Assembly: GCA_944388675.1 (NCBI GenBank)
Contig: CALXJR010000004.1
Span: forward strand, 1 to 33,588
Origin: an uncultured Clostridia bacterium
Lineage (GTDB): Bacteria; Bacillota; Clostridia; TANB77; CAG-508
Direction: 5' to 3'
Length of the DNA stretch: 33,588 bases
Below are positions 1-8,071 of this stretch, in pieces (position 1 is the stretch's first letter; each line of letters begins with the position of its first letter). The translations under genes were made by a program, and so were the position numbers. The notes below the pieces were generated by a model. The model was not told the DNA's origin. It ran no database searches and worked only from the letters and a program-made list of their open reading frames with translations.

Positions 1-1155
1 ATAAAGTATTTTAAGGATAATGGCAAACTAATAGAAGCTCAAAGAATAGAAGAAAGAACAAACTTTGATATAGAAATGATGAAAGAAACTGGATTTTGTC
101 AAGGAATAGAAAATTATTCAAGACATATTAGTGGACGTGCACCTGGAAGTGCACCATATACATTATTTGATTATTTTCCAAAAGATTTTCTATTACTTAT
201 TGACGAATCTCACGCAACAATTCCTCAGGTAAGAGCTATGTATAATGGAGATAGAGCAAGAAAAGAATCATTAGTAAAATATGGATTTAGACTTCCTTCT
301 GCTTTTGATAATAGACCATTAAAATTTGAAGAATTTGAGCAAAGAATTAATCAAGTAATATTTGTAAGTGCAACTCCTGGAGAATACGAAAAAGAACATT
401 CAGGTAAAAATATAGTAGAACAAATTATACGTCCAACAGGACTTCTAGATCCAAAGATTGAAGTAAAACCAGTAGAAAATCAAATCGATGATTTAATAGC
501 TCAAATTCATGAAAGAGTTGAGAAAAATGAAAGAGTGTTAGTAACAACACTTACTAAAAAAATGGCAGAAGATTTAACAAGTTACTTAGCAGGACTAGAC
601 ATAAAGGTAAGATATATGCACTCAGATATTAAAGCTCTAGAGAGAATGGACATAATAAGAGATTTAAGGCTTGGTGAATTTGATGTATTAGTTGGAATTA
701 ACCTATTAAGGGAGGGACTAGATATTCCAGAAGTATCTTTAGTTGCAATACTTGATGCAGATAAAGAAGGTTTCTTACGTTCAGAACGTTCATTAATACA
801 AACAATAGGACGTGCTGCAAGAAACACAGACGGAACAGTAATAATGTATGCAGATGAATTAACTGACTCTATGGACAAAGCTATAACAGAAACAAATAGA
901 AGAAGAAAGATACAAATGGAATATAACAAGGAACATGGAATAGTTCCTCAAACAATTAAGAAATCTGTAAGAGATACAATTAGAGCAAGTATTGTAGAAG
1001 AAACATCAGAAAAATATGAATTAGGCAAAGACGCAAGCTTAGAAGACATTATAAACAAACTAACAGAAGAAATGCTTGCACATGCAGAAAAAATGGAATT
1101 TGAGGAAGCTGCAAAACTAAGAGATCAAATAAAAAAATTAGAAAAATCATTATAA
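1..1155 (+). CDS. uvrB: UvrABC system protein B (3' part; 5' end outside window)
   Basis: Nucleotide excision repair helicase-like subunit. It receives damaged DNA from UvrA, verifies the lesion and recruits UvrC. The frame is open from base 1, so 384 C-terminal residues are visible and roughly the first 270 of a usual ~660-residue UvrB, including Walker A, lie upstream. Visible hallmarks, numbered from the window edge, are the Walker B motif DESH near residue 68, SATP near 123, RPTGLLDP near 140, the helicase block [19 protein letters not shown] near 265, and a C-terminal UVR motif ([15 protein letters not shown]) that contacts UvrC. The first ATG at 76 is internal and is not the real start. 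It ends at a strong terminator, so this is the last gene of its transcript. Confidence 0.97.
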   Translation: MKYFKDNGKLIEAQRIEERTNFDIEMMKETGFCQGIENYSRHISGRAPGSAPYTLFDYFPKDFLLLIDESHATIPQVRAMYNGDRARKESLVKYGFRLPSAFDNRPLKFEEFEQRINQVIFVSATPGEYEKEHSGKNIVEQIIRPTGLLDPKIEVKPVENQIDDLIAQIHERVEKNERVLVTTLTKKMAEDLTSYLAGLDIKVRYMHSDIKALERMDIIRDLRLGEFDVLVGINLLREGLDIPEVSLVAILDADKEGFLRSERSLIQTIGRAARNTDGTVIMYADELTDSMDKAITETNRRRKIQMEYNKEHGIVPQTIKKSVRDTIRASIVEETSEKYELGKDASLEDIINKLTEEMLAHAEKMEFEEAAKLRDQIKKLEKSL

Positions 1156-1187
1156 ATTGCCAAAGGGTATACCTCCTTTGGCAATTT
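1154..1187. terminator. Bidirectional rho-independent terminator between uvrB and cysE
   Basis: A perfect 13-bp inverted repeat (1154-1166 with 1175-1187) encloses an 8-base loop. The stem has a GC-containing core (GCCAAAGG) flanked by A/T runs on both sides, so it can work in either direction. It overlaps the uvrB stop codon and lies just past the end of the convergent cysE gene. Confidence 0.85.
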
Positions 1188-1194
1188 AATCAAT

Positions 1195-1752
1195 TTATTT
1201 ATAAATTCCTACTACTGTGGTATTATTTGGAACGTCTTTTAAAACTATTGCATTTGCACCTATTTTTACATTATTACCAATATGTATAGGACCTAGAACT
1301 TTAGCGCCACAACCTACTAAAACGTTGTCTCCTAAATCTGGATGCCTTTTTAATTTGTCTTTCCCAGTTCCACCTAATGTTACTCCATGATATATTGTGC
1401 AATCATCTCCAATTGTAGCTGTTTGACCAATTACAATTCCCATTCCATGGTCTATAAATAATCTTTTCCCAATTTTTGCTCCAGGATGAATTTCTATACC
1501 TGTAAAGAAACGACCTATTTGAGAGATTAATCTAGCGATAAAGAATAGTTTGTAATGATAGAAAAAATGAGCAATTTTATAAAAAACGAGAACATGGAAT
1601 CCTTGATATAATAAAATTACATATAATATATTATTTGCTGCAGGATCTTTTCCCTGTATATTTTTTGCATCTAAATATAGTTCGTAGCAAGAAGAAAGGA
1701 AAGTTTTAAAGCATCTTCGTATAAAATAAAAAATATTTTTAATTATATTCAT
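1195..1752 (-). CDS. cysE: Serine O-acetyltransferase (CysE/EpsC type)
   Basis: Acetylates L-serine with acetyl-CoA to O-acetylserine, the first committed step of cysteine synthesis. The 185 residues begin with a helical region containing DPAAN and a hydrophobic stretch typical of clostridial CysE ([19 protein letters not shown]). A left-handed beta-helix of hexapeptide repeats follows, with the active-site segments [12 protein letters not shown] and [10 protein letters not shown]. The start ATG at 1752 has a good SD (AGGTGAT, 1756-1762). The protein stops at VVGIYK, where relatives usually read VVG-I/V-PA and continue for some residues, so the C-terminal tail is short. It is the only - strand gene here and is transcribed convergently with uvrB. 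No T-box or S-box leader was seen in the 218 bases upstream. Confidence 0.93.
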   Translation of the reverse strand: MNIIKNIFYFIRRCFKTFLSSCYELYLDAKNIQGKDPAANNILYVILLYQGFHVLVFYKIAHFFYHYKLFFIARLISQIGRFFTGIEIHPGAKIGKRLFIDHGMGIVIGQTATIGDDCTIYHGVTLGGTGKDKLKRHPDLGDNVLVGCGAKVLGPIHIGNNVKIGANAIVLKDVPNNTTVVGIYK

Positions 1753-1910
1753 AATATCACCTATTATATATTATGAAATTTATATAAATATGTGAAAATA
1801 AATTAATTACAGTTTACTTACTATTTGTTTTTGCTTTAAGAAAATTATAATTTTATGTCGGTGAACTATAAAATAATTATTACTAAAATTTACAAAAAAT
1901 ATTATTTTTC

Positions 1911-1939
1911 TTGTGATTTTAATTAAACTGTGATAGTAT
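1911..1939 (+). promoter_or_regulatory. Putative sigma-A promoter for the DUF5662 gene
   Basis: TTGTGA at 1911-1916, a 17-base spacer and TAGTAT at 1934-1939, 31 bases before the GTG start at 1971. Both hexamers are imperfect, but the spacing is exact and this is the only unit facing + in the divergent cysE/DUF5662 region. Confidence 0.5.
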
Positions 1940-1970
1940 TACCTTGTGATTAAAAGAAAGAGGAAAAAAC

Positions 1971-2531
1971 GTGTCAAAAAATATTTTAATAAATGCATTT
2001 AAACATTTTAAATTAATAACTAGACATAAGTGGGAAGTTTTTAAATTATGTTGCAAAGCAGGTATTCCATATAGAGGGCTAGTTCATGATTTATCTAAAT
2101 ATTCACCAACAGAATTTTGGGAGTCTGCAAAATATTATAATGGAAATATGAGCCCAATTTTACTTGCAAAAAGAAGACAAGGATACTCTAAAGCATGGCT
2201 TCATCATAAAGGAAGAAACAAACATCATGCTGAATATTGGTATGACCCAATGTCTAGAAAACCAACTCCTATTATTCCATATAAATATACAGTAGAAATG
2301 ATATGTGACAATTTAGCTGCAGGTATTGTATATAATGGAAAAAGATGGAGAAACGATACTCAGCTTAAGTATTGGAATAAAAGAAAAGATAGTATGCCTA
2401 TGAACGAAAAAAATAAGGCCATGTTAACAGAAGTATTTACACAAATAAGTATAAATGGAATAAACAAAACAATAAAAAAAGCAAACTTAAAGAAGTTATA
2501 TAATAAGTATTGCGGAAATAACAAATCATAA
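1971..2531 (+). CDS. DUF5662 family protein
   Basis: 186 residues starting with GTG at 1971, with SD AAAGAGG (1957-1963) seven bases upstream. The protein resembles the DUF5662 family, small proteins of unknown function sometimes loosely labelled catalase in databases. Visible conserved features are GLVHDLSKYSPTEFW (His39-Asp40), the His-rich segment WLHHKGRNKHHAEYW (residues 77-91) and a C-terminal YNGKRWRN block. The HD and HH..HH arrangement suggests a metal-binding helical protein, possibly HD-like; that is inference. The C-terminus is basic. It appears to be a single-gene unit, with about 110 bases before the next gene. Confidence 0.8.
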   Translation: MSKNILINAFKHFKLITRHKWEVFKLCCKAGIPYRGLVHDLSKYSPTEFWESAKYYNGNMSPILLAKRRQGYSKAWLHHKGRNKHHAEYWYDPMSRKPTPIIPYKYTVEMICDNLAAGIVYNGKRWRNDTQLKYWNKRKDSMPMNEKNKAMLTEVFTQISINGINKTIKKANLKKLYNKYCGNNKS

Positions 2532-2641
2532 TAATAGTAAAATATTTTGATTACTAAACAAGTATTATTTAATACCTTTATAGAATAATTTGACTTAAAA
2601 AATTATTTTACTTGCAATTTTGGGAAGGAATATGGTTAAAA

Positions 2642-3349
2642 ATGATTAAATTAAGACAGGAAATATTAGAAGATATAAGGGATTTAGCAGATGAAAAATA
2701 TAGAGTGTTCCATAGTGAATTATGTCCAGGAACAGATAATATAATAGGCGTAAGAGTACCAGTACTACGAAAATATGCCAAACAATTATCAGATTTTTGT
2801 TGGGAAAGAAATTATAGAAATATAGGTAATGAATATTATGAAGAAAAATTATTAAAAGGTATGATTTTAGGATATGCAAAAACTGACATAGAAAACAGGT
2901 TAAATTATGTAAGAAATTTTGTACCATTAATAGATAACTGGGCTGTTTGTGATATTACATGTACTGGTTTTAGATTTGTAAAGAAAAATCAAAATACAAT
3001 GCTTAAATTTATAACACCATATTTTGATTCAAACAATGAGTTTGAAACTAGGTTTGCAATAGTAATCTTATTAGATTATTATTTAAACGATATGTATATA
3101 GATGAAACTTTAAACATTCTAGACAATATAAAAAGTACCAATTATTATTATGTAAAGATGGCTATAGCTTGGGCTATATCAATTGCATATATTAAGTACC
3201 CAGAAAAACTAAGAGAATATTTAAAAGAAGGAAATAATCATTTAGATGATGATACATATAATAAAGCTTTGCAAAAAATTATTGAATCAACAAGAATAGA
3301 TAAACTTGAAAAAAACGAATTAAGAAAGATGAAAAAGCATATTAAGTAA
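2642..3349 (+). CDS. DNA alkylation repair protein (AlkD-like HEAT-repeat glycosylase)
   Basis: 235 residues of helical HEAT-like repeats, like the AlkC/AlkD family that removes alkylated purines. Family signatures are IIGVRVPVLRKYAK (residues 34-47) and IDNWAVCD (97-104), whose Trp and Asp belong to the DNA-binding/catalytic cleft. A later WAISIAYIKYPEK segment is also typical. The frame extends upstream to a TTG at 2612, but that codon has no SD. The ATG at 2642 fits the family N-terminus, with GGGAAGGA (2622-2629) 12 bases upstream. An out-of-frame ATG at 2632 opens a five-codon ORF that overlaps the start. Confidence 0.88.
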   Translation: MIKLRQEILEDIRDLADEKYRVFHSELCPGTDNIIGVRVPVLRKYAKQLSDFCWERNYRNIGNEYYEEKLLKGMILGYAKTDIENRLNYVRNFVPLIDNWAVCDITCTGFRFVKKNQNTMLKFITPYFDSNNEFETRFAIVILLDYYLNDMYIDETLNILDNIKSTNYYYVKMAIAWAISIAYIKYPEKLREYLKEGNNHLDDDTYNKALQKIIESTRIDKLEKNELRKMKKHIK

Positions 3350-3374
3350 TTGTAATATTGAAAGGAATAGAACT

Positions 3375-3989
3375 ATGAAACTTATTTATGGAACAACTAA
3401 TAAAGGAAAACTTAATCAAGTAAAAGAATATTTAGAATATAAGAAAGCAAATATAGAATTATTATCATTACAAGATATTAACTTCAATGAAGATGTAGAA
3501 GAAAACGGGACTACTTTTGAAGAAAATTCAATGATAAAAGCTAGAGCAATTAGAAAATTTTGTGATGAAAATAATATAGAAATTCCTGTTGTAACAGATG
3601 ATGCAGGACTTTGTATAGATGCATTAAATGGAGAACCAGGAGTTTATAGTGCTAGATATGCAGGAGACCATGCTCCACAAAATATATCAATAAATAAAGT
3701 ATTAGATAAGATGAAAAATGTTGAGGATGAAAAAAGAACAGCAAAATTTGTATGTGTTTTAACACTAATAATGCCAAATGGAAAAATTTATGTTGAAAGA
3801 GGAGAAACATTAGGAAAAATCACAAAAACTCCAGGTCCACTTGGAAAATTAACTTATGGTCCCATATTCATTCCTGATGGATTTAATAAAACAATGAATG
3901 AATTAACAGAAGAAGAATTAGGAGAAACACATAGAGAAAAGGCTTTAAATAAAATAATAGAAGATTTAAAAATAGAACAAAATTATTAA
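3375..3989 (+). CDS. rdgB: RdgB/HAM1-family non-canonical purine NTP pyrophosphatase
   Basis: Hydrolyses ITP, dITP and XTP to monophosphates to keep deaminated purines out of DNA and RNA. The 204 residues carry the N-terminal nucleotide-binding motif TTNKGKLNQVKEYL, the acidic metal pair in VTDDAGL (Asp75-Asp76), GVYSARYAG (89-97) and a C-terminal THREKAL that matches the usual SHR.AL. The normally conserved YDPIF segment reads YGPIF (161-165) and is preceded by GPLGKLT rather than a GxGFG-type motif. Function is likely retained, but base recognition may differ. The start ATG has SD AAAGGA eight bases upstream. It follows the alkylation repair gene by 25 bases and probably shares its transcript. 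Confidence 0.88.
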   Translation: MKLIYGTTNKGKLNQVKEYLEYKKANIELLSLQDINFNEDVEENGTTFEENSMIKARAIRKFCDENNIEIPVVTDDAGLCIDALNGEPGVYSARYAGDHAPQNISINKVLDKMKNVEDEKRTAKFVCVLTLIMPNGKIYVERGETLGKITKTPGPLGKLTYGPIFIPDGFNKTMNELTEEELGETHREKALNKIIEDLKIEQNY

Positions 3990-4050
3990 AGAAAAGATAA
4001 TTTTGCCATATGCAGACAAAGCAAAAACAAATGTGAGGGAGGAATTAATT

Positions 4051-4527
4051 ATGAATATTGGTTTTTATGCAGGTAGTTTTGATCCATTTACAATGGGACA
4101 TATGCATGTTGTAAAAACTGCATCAAAATTATTTGATAAATTAATAGTAGGTATAGGAATTAATTCAAAAAAGAAAAGAACATATGATAAGGAAATAATG
4201 AAACAAGCAATTATGCAGGCTTTAAAAGATGAAAACTTACTCAACGTTCAAGTAGTAACATATGAAGGTCTTTCTGTTGACTCGGCTAAAGAGCATAACT
4301 GTAATTACTTAGTAAGAGGAATTAGAGACGATATGGATTATTACTATGAAGAAAATATAGCACAAATAAATGAAGAAATTTCAGGATTAAATACAATCTA
4401 TATAAGAGCTGGAATATTAGGAAGTATTAGTTCAAGCACAGTAAAAGAATTATTTAATAATGGAAAAGATGTATCAAAATATGTTCCTAAAGCAATAGAA
4501 AAGATGCTTTTGGGGACGTTTCACTAA
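4051..4527 (+). CDS. coaD: Phosphopantetheine adenylyltransferase
   Basis: Transfers AMP from ATP to 4'-phosphopantetheine, the penultimate step of coenzyme A synthesis. The start is ATG 4051, preceded by SD GGGAGGA (4037-4043); an upstream in-frame TTG at 4003 has no SD. The 158 residues match the usual ~160. Visible motifs are GSFDPFTMGH (residues 8-17, catalytic His17), LVRGIRDDMDYYYE (87-100) and ISSSTVKEL (126-134). The middle motif is somewhat divergent from the usual LVRGLR..(S/T)DFEYE. The last seven residues and the stop codon lie inside the first unit of a 36-bp tandem repeat array, so the C-terminus MLLGTFH is repeat-encoded. Confidence 0.95.
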   Translation: MNIGFYAGSFDPFTMGHMHVVKTASKLFDKLIVGIGINSKKKRTYDKEIMKQAIMQALKDENLLNVQVVTYEGLSVDSAKEHNCNYLVRGIRDDMDYYYEENIAQINEEISGLNTIYIRAGILGSISSSTVKELFNNGKDVSKYVPKAIEKMLLGTFH

Positions 4528-4631
4528 AACATCTTTTGGGTGCTTTTGGGGACGTTTCACTAAAACATCTTTTGGGTGTTTTTGGGGACAGGTTACTTAA
4601 ACATTTTTAGATATCTTTGAGGTCATGTTAC
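4505..4631. repeat. 36-bp tandem repeat array at the 3' end of coaD
   Basis: Units 4505-4540 and 4541-4576 are identical 36-mers built around GGGGACGTTTCACT. A third, diverged unit (4577-4610) has GGGGACAGGTTACTT at the same place, and a fourth, decayed copy (about 4614-4631) ends in CATGTTAC. No unique spacers separate the units, so this is not a CRISPR. The first unit overlaps the last codons of coaD. An 8-bp inverted repeat (4499-4506 with 4530-4537) could fold into a hairpin around the core. The GGGGAC...GTTACTT core resembles small intergenic repeats seen in many bacteria and thought to be mobilised by REP-associated Y1 transposases. That link comes from memory, and no transposase is present here. 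Confidence 0.85.
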
Positions 4632-4673
4632 AAAAAAATTAGTATAAAAAAGATACAGGGAGGAAATGAAAAA

Positions 4674-5180
4674 ATGAAATTAAATATTGTAATGTGTGAA
4701 CCAGAAATTCCACAAAATACTGGTAATATAGCTAGAACTTGTGCAATAATAGGTGCAAAATTACATTTGATATATCCACTAGGGTTTAATATAGATGATA
4801 AACATCTAAAAAGAGCAGGTTTGGATTATTGGGACAAGTTAGAAATAGAAGAACATGATTCCCTAAAAGCTTTTTTGGAAAAATATAAGCCAGAAGAAAA
4901 TAACATGTTTTTTGCGACTACTAAAGCAAAACATTGTTATTCAGATGTAGATTATAGTAAATTTAAAGATGGAGAAGTTTTTGTAATGTTTGGTAAAGAA
5001 ACAAAAGGTTTACCAGAAGACTTATTACAAAAATATATAGATAAAACAATAAGAATACCAATGAGACCAGTTCTTCGTTCATTAAATCTTTCTAATTCAG
5101 TATGTATTATTGCATATGAGATATTAAGACAAGTAAATTTTGAAGGTCTTCAAGAAGAAAGTACATATTTTGATTTATAA
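4674..5180 (+). CDS. trmL: tRNA (cytidine/uridine-2'-O-)-methyltransferase, TrmL-like SPOUT family
   Basis: Methylates the 2'-O of the wobble nucleotide 34 in certain leucine tRNAs, using S-adenosylmethionine bound in the SPOUT trefoil knot. The 168 residues carry all three family motifs: PQNTGNIART (13-22), FGKETKGLP (106-114) and RSLNLSN (135-141). The start ATG 4674 has SD GGGAGGA (4658-4664). A longer in-frame reading from 4617 runs through repeat DNA and is not credible. The gene follows the repeat array directly. Substrate specificity is assigned by family only. Confidence 0.93.
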   Translation: MKLNIVMCEPEIPQNTGNIARTCAIIGAKLHLIYPLGFNIDDKHLKRAGLDYWDKLEIEEHDSLKAFLEKYKPEENNMFFATTKAKHCYSDVDYSKFKDGEVFVMFGKETKGLPEDLLQKYIDKTIRIPMRPVLRSLNLSNSVCIIAYEILRQVNFEGLQEESTYFDL

Positions 5181-5184
5181 AAAG

Positions 5185-5213
5185 TTGAAATTATAGTTAG
5201 TTAAAGCTATAAT
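5185..5213 (+). promoter_or_regulatory. Sigma-A promoter for rpiA and probably the polysaccharide operon
   Basis: TTGAAA (5185-5190), a 17-base spacer and a perfect TATAAT (5208-5213), 30 bases before the rpiA start. No terminator-like hairpin was found between rpiA and 12608, so this promoter may also serve the glycosyltransferase genes downstream. Confidence 0.8.
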
Positions 5214-5243
5214 ATGAATATAAAAAAATGGAGGAAAAGTTAA

Positions 5244-5939
5244 ATGGATTGGAACAGAGAAATTTTAGAAAAGCCAATGTGGAAAGAAGAAATAAAAAAT
5301 AGAGAGCAAAAAGAAATTTTAGCTAGTAGAATGGCAGAGAAAGTTCAAGATGGTGATGTGATTGGTTTTGGCTCTGGGTCTACATCTTATTTAACAGCAA
5401 TTAAAATTGCAGAAAAATGCCAAAAAGAAAATTTAAAAATTATTGCAATACCAACTTCATATGAAATAAAAATGTTATGTACGTATTTAAATATTCCTAC
5501 GGCTAGTCTAGAAGAAAAAAAGCCAGATTGGTGTTTTGATGGAGCAGATGAAGTAGACCATGATAATTGGATGATAAAAGGTAGGGGTGCGGCAATGTTT
5601 AATGAAAAATTAAATATTAAGTCTGCTAAACAAACCTACATTTTAGTTGATGAGTCTAAAATTGTAAATAAATTAGGAACAAATTTTCCAATCCCAGTTG
5701 AAGTAAATCCTAAAGCAATTAATTTAGTCAAACAGGAAATTTACAATATGGGAGCAGAAGAAATAACCTTACGTATGGCATTAAAAAAAGATGGACCAGT
5801 AATAACAGAAAATGGAAACATTATTTTAGATGTTCGCTTTAAAGATATAGACGAAACTTTAGAAAGAAGATTAAAAAATATTACAGGAGTAATAGAAACT
5901 GGTTTATTTATTGGTTATAATGTAGAAATTTTAAAATAA
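5244..5939 (+). CDS. rpiA: Ribose-5-phosphate isomerase A
   Basis: Interconverts ribose-5-phosphate and ribulose-5-phosphate in the pentose phosphate pathway. The 231 residues show the phosphate-binding loop GFGSGSTS (41-48), the catalytic DGADEVD (99-105) and KGRGAAMFNEK (112-122), where most RpiA read KGGGGA, followed by KLG. There is an N-terminal extension of about 20 residues compared with E. coli RpiA. The start is fixed by SD GGAGGA (5230-5235), eight bases from the ATG. It has its own promoter and leads the polysaccharide gene run, 19 bases ahead of the first glycosyltransferase, which suggests cotranscription. Confidence 0.95.
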   Translation: MDWNREILEKPMWKEEIKNREQKEILASRMAEKVQDGDVIGFGSGSTSYLTAIKIAEKCQKENLKIIAIPTSYEIKMLCTYLNIPTASLEEKKPDWCFDGADEVDHDNWMIKGRGAAMFNEKLNIKSAKQTYILVDESKIVNKLGTNFPIPVEVNPKAINLVKQEIYNMGAEEITLRMALKKDGPVITENGNIILDVRFKDIDETLERRLKNITGVIETGLFIGYNVEILK

Positions 5940-5958
5940 ATTATAGAAATGAGATAAA

Positions 5959-7065
5959 ATGATGAAGAAACTTCTTTTTTCAGCAGTAAACTTAGATGTG
6001 GGAGGGATAGAAACAGCACTTGTAACCCTTTTAAATACACTTGCACAAAATAGAAATTATGATATAACACTATTTTTAGAAAAAAAACAAGGGCTATTTC
6101 TAAATGATTTAGATAAAAAAATAAAAATATTGGAGTTTACACCTAATAATTGTAAAAATGTCCCTTTAAGAAAATTAATAAATTTACTAAAGCAAACAAT
6201 TTTTAAATTAAAATATAAAAATAAATTCGACTTTTCTTGTTGTTATGCTACATACTCAAACCCTTCAGCTTTTGTAGCAAGAACAGCTTCTAAAAATTCT
6301 GTATTATGGTGTCATTGTGATTATTTAAGTTATTTTTATGGTGATATTAATAAAACAAAAGAATTTTTTGAAGAAAAAAAATATAATGAATTTAATAAAA
6401 TAATTTTTGTATCAAAACAGAGCAAAAAAAGCTTTTTAAAAATATATCCTGAATGCAAAGAAAAAGCTATTTGCATAAATAATTTAATTGATTACAAAAA
6501 GATAATATCAAAATCAGAAGAAAGTATAGATGAGACTAATCTTTTTGAAAATAAAAACATTATTACTTTTATAAACATTGGTAGACATGAAGAAAGACAA
6601 AAAAGATTATCAAGAATCATAGAAGCTACAAAATTATTAAAACAAGAAGAAGAAACAAAAAATAAGTTTAGGGTAATATTTGTGGGAGATGGACCAGATA
6701 CAAAAGAATATGAAAAATTAATAAAGGAAAATAATTTAAATGATAAAATTATTTTAGTAGGTAGAAAAAAGAATCCATATCCATACTTAAAAAAATCAGA
6801 TTGTTTAATATTAACTTCTGATTATGAAGGATTTCCAGTAGTATATGTTGAAGGCATGATTTTAAACAAACCAATTATTACAACAAATGTGTCTGGAACT
6901 GATGAAATAAAAGAAAAAGGATTTGCAATTATTACAGACAAAGACATTTTTGAAATTTATATAACCATGAAGAATTTTATCTTAAATAAATATAAGATGA
7001 AAAAAGAATTTAACCCAGAAGCTTATAATAATGAAATTTTAGAAAAAATTGAAAAATTATTTTAA
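5959..7065 (+). CDS. Glycosyltransferase family 4 (GT-B fold)
   Basis: 368 residues with two Rossmann halves. The N-terminal half starts LFSAVNLDVGGIETALVTLL, where the GGIE segment is the usual GT4 acceptor-side loop. The C-terminal half has VGDGPDTKEYEKLI and an E-x7-E nucleotide-sugar motif (EGFPVVYVE, Glu290 and Glu298). It probably transfers a sugar from an NDP donor to a lipid-linked oligosaccharide at the cytoplasmic face. Donor and acceptor cannot be told from sequence. Two adjacent ATG codons (5959, 5962) are possible starts and the SD is weak (GAGA). It is the first glycosyltransferase of the polysaccharide locus. Confidence 0.88.
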   Translation: MMKKLLFSAVNLDVGGIETALVTLLNTLAQNRNYDITLFLEKKQGLFLNDLDKKIKILEFTPNNCKNVPLRKLINLLKQTIFKLKYKNKFDFSCCYATYSNPSAFVARTASKNSVLWCHCDYLSYFYGDINKTKEFFEEKKYNEFNKIIFVSKQSKKSFLKIYPECKEKAICINNLIDYKKIISKSEESIDETNLFENKNIITFINIGRHEERQKRLSRIIEATKLLKQEEETKNKFRVIFVGDGPDTKEYEKLIKENNLNDKIILVGRKKNPYPYLKKSDCLILTSDYEGFPVVYVEGMILNKPIITTNVSGTDEIKEKGFAIITDKDIFEIYITMKNFILNKYKMKKEFNPEAYNNEILEKIEKLF

Positions 7066-7080
7066 AACAGGAGATTTTAA

Positions 7081-8034
7081 GTGAAAATTAGCATAATAGT
7101 ACCAATATATAATGTTCAAAGTCAATTAAAAAAATGTATTAATTCTTTACTAGGGCAAGAAAAAAATGATTTAAGAACACAGATAATACTTGTAAATGAT
7201 GGGAGCACGGATGATTCAGGAAACATTGCAAGGGAATATTATGAAAACAATAAAAATAAAATAACATATTTAGAAAAAGAAAATGGTGGATTATCTGATG
7301 CAAGAAATTATGCTTTAAATTATATAGATAAAGATTCAGATTATATATCTTTTATTGATTCTGATGATTATATTTCGAATGATTTATATGAAAAGTTGCT
7401 ACCATATATGCAAGAAAAATATGACATGGTAAAATTTAAAGTTAATAAAGTTAAAGAAAATGGAGAATTGATAGAAGAAAATTACAGTCCAGAATTTACT
7501 AAAAAAACTGGTGAAGAAGCATTTGATATTTTATATAAATCAGATGTAATGACAGAAATTGCTTGTGGATATATATATAGAAAAGATTTCTTTATAGAAA
7601 ATAATTTTAAATTTGCAAAAGGTATGTATCATGAAGATTTTGGTTTAATTCCATTAATTATATTAAAAGCTAAAAATGTTGCTTCTGTTAATGTTGGAAA
7701 CTATTATTATGTTCAAACAGAAAAAAGTATTACAAGAGGAGATAATTCAAAACAAGAAAAAAGAGCAGAAGATTTACTAAAACATTATGATAATATGATT
7801 AAAACGATAGAAAAATATGATATATCACAAAAATCAAAAGAAAATATAAAAATATATTATACAAATTGTATAATATTAAATGTCAATAATTTAAAAGGAC
7901 AAGCAAAAAAGAATTATATAAGAGAAATAAGAAAAAGAAAAATGACTAAAAATATAAAAGCAAGAAATTTAAAACAATTAATAAAGAAAATAGTATTAAG
8001 TTTTAGCATAAATCTATATTTAAAAATAAGGTAA
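7081..8034 (+). CDS. Glycosyltransferase family 2 (EpsJ/WaaV-like)
   Basis: 317-residue GT-A enzyme beginning with GTG at 7081 behind SD AGGAGA. Motifs seen are SIIVPIYNV at the N-terminus, NDGSTD (39-44) for nucleotide binding, GGLSDARN, and the metal-binding DSDD (93-96). A C-terminal lysine-rich helical tail may contact the membrane. It is closely related to the next gene: the segments around GGLSDARN are almost the same and share a 30-base identical stretch (7271-7300 and 8259-8288), which indicates tandem duplication. The sugar transferred is unknown. Confidence 0.88.
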   Translation: MKISIIVPIYNVQSQLKKCINSLLGQEKNDLRTQIILVNDGSTDDSGNIAREYYENNKNKITYLEKENGGLSDARNYALNYIDKDSDYISFIDSDDYISNDLYEKLLPYMQEKYDMVKFKVNKVKENGELIEENYSPEFTKKTGEEAFDILYKSDVMTEIACGYIYRKDFFIENNFKFAKGMYHEDFGLIPLIILKAKNVASVNVGNYYYVQTEKSITRGDNSKQEKRAEDLLKHYDNMIKTIEKYDISQKSKENIKIYYTNCIILNVNNLKGQAKKNYIREIRKRKMTKNIKARNLKQLIKKIVLSFSINLYLKIR

Positions 8035-8071
8035 AATTTTAACTTAACGTCATTTAGGAAGGAAATAAAAT

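Noticed and set aside
582-929. 115-codon - strand reading frame inside uvrB, and similar antisense frames across the window
   Set aside because: They lie wholly within well-supported + strand genes, have low-complexity Leu/Ile/Phe/Ser-rich translations expected from AT-rich antisense DNA, and show no recognisable domains.
1768-1796. Possible - strand promoter for cysE (TTCACA, 17 bases, TAATAT)
   Set aside because: The predicted transcript would start about 1761, inside the cysE SD (1756-1762). The hexamers are probably a chance match in AT-rich DNA.
2590-2618. Possible promoter TTGACT-17-TGCAAT before the alkylation repair gene
   Set aside because: The -10 is poor and the expected start would fall inside the SD at 2622-2629. 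A second weak candidate (TTGATT at 2547, TAATAC at 2570) competes, so neither is listed.
2632-2649. Five-codon ORF with ATG at 2632 overlapping the start of the alkylation repair gene
   Set aside because: Only two to three bases separate it from the SD, and no leader-peptide features or attenuator hairpins are seen.
4505-4631. CRISPR array
   Set aside because: The 36-base unit length is suggestive, but the units are directly contiguous with no spacers and no cas genes are present.
4617-4673. N-terminal extension of the TrmL-like protein
   Set aside because: It runs through decayed repeat DNA with no SD. The family N-terminus and a strong SD both fit ATG 4674.
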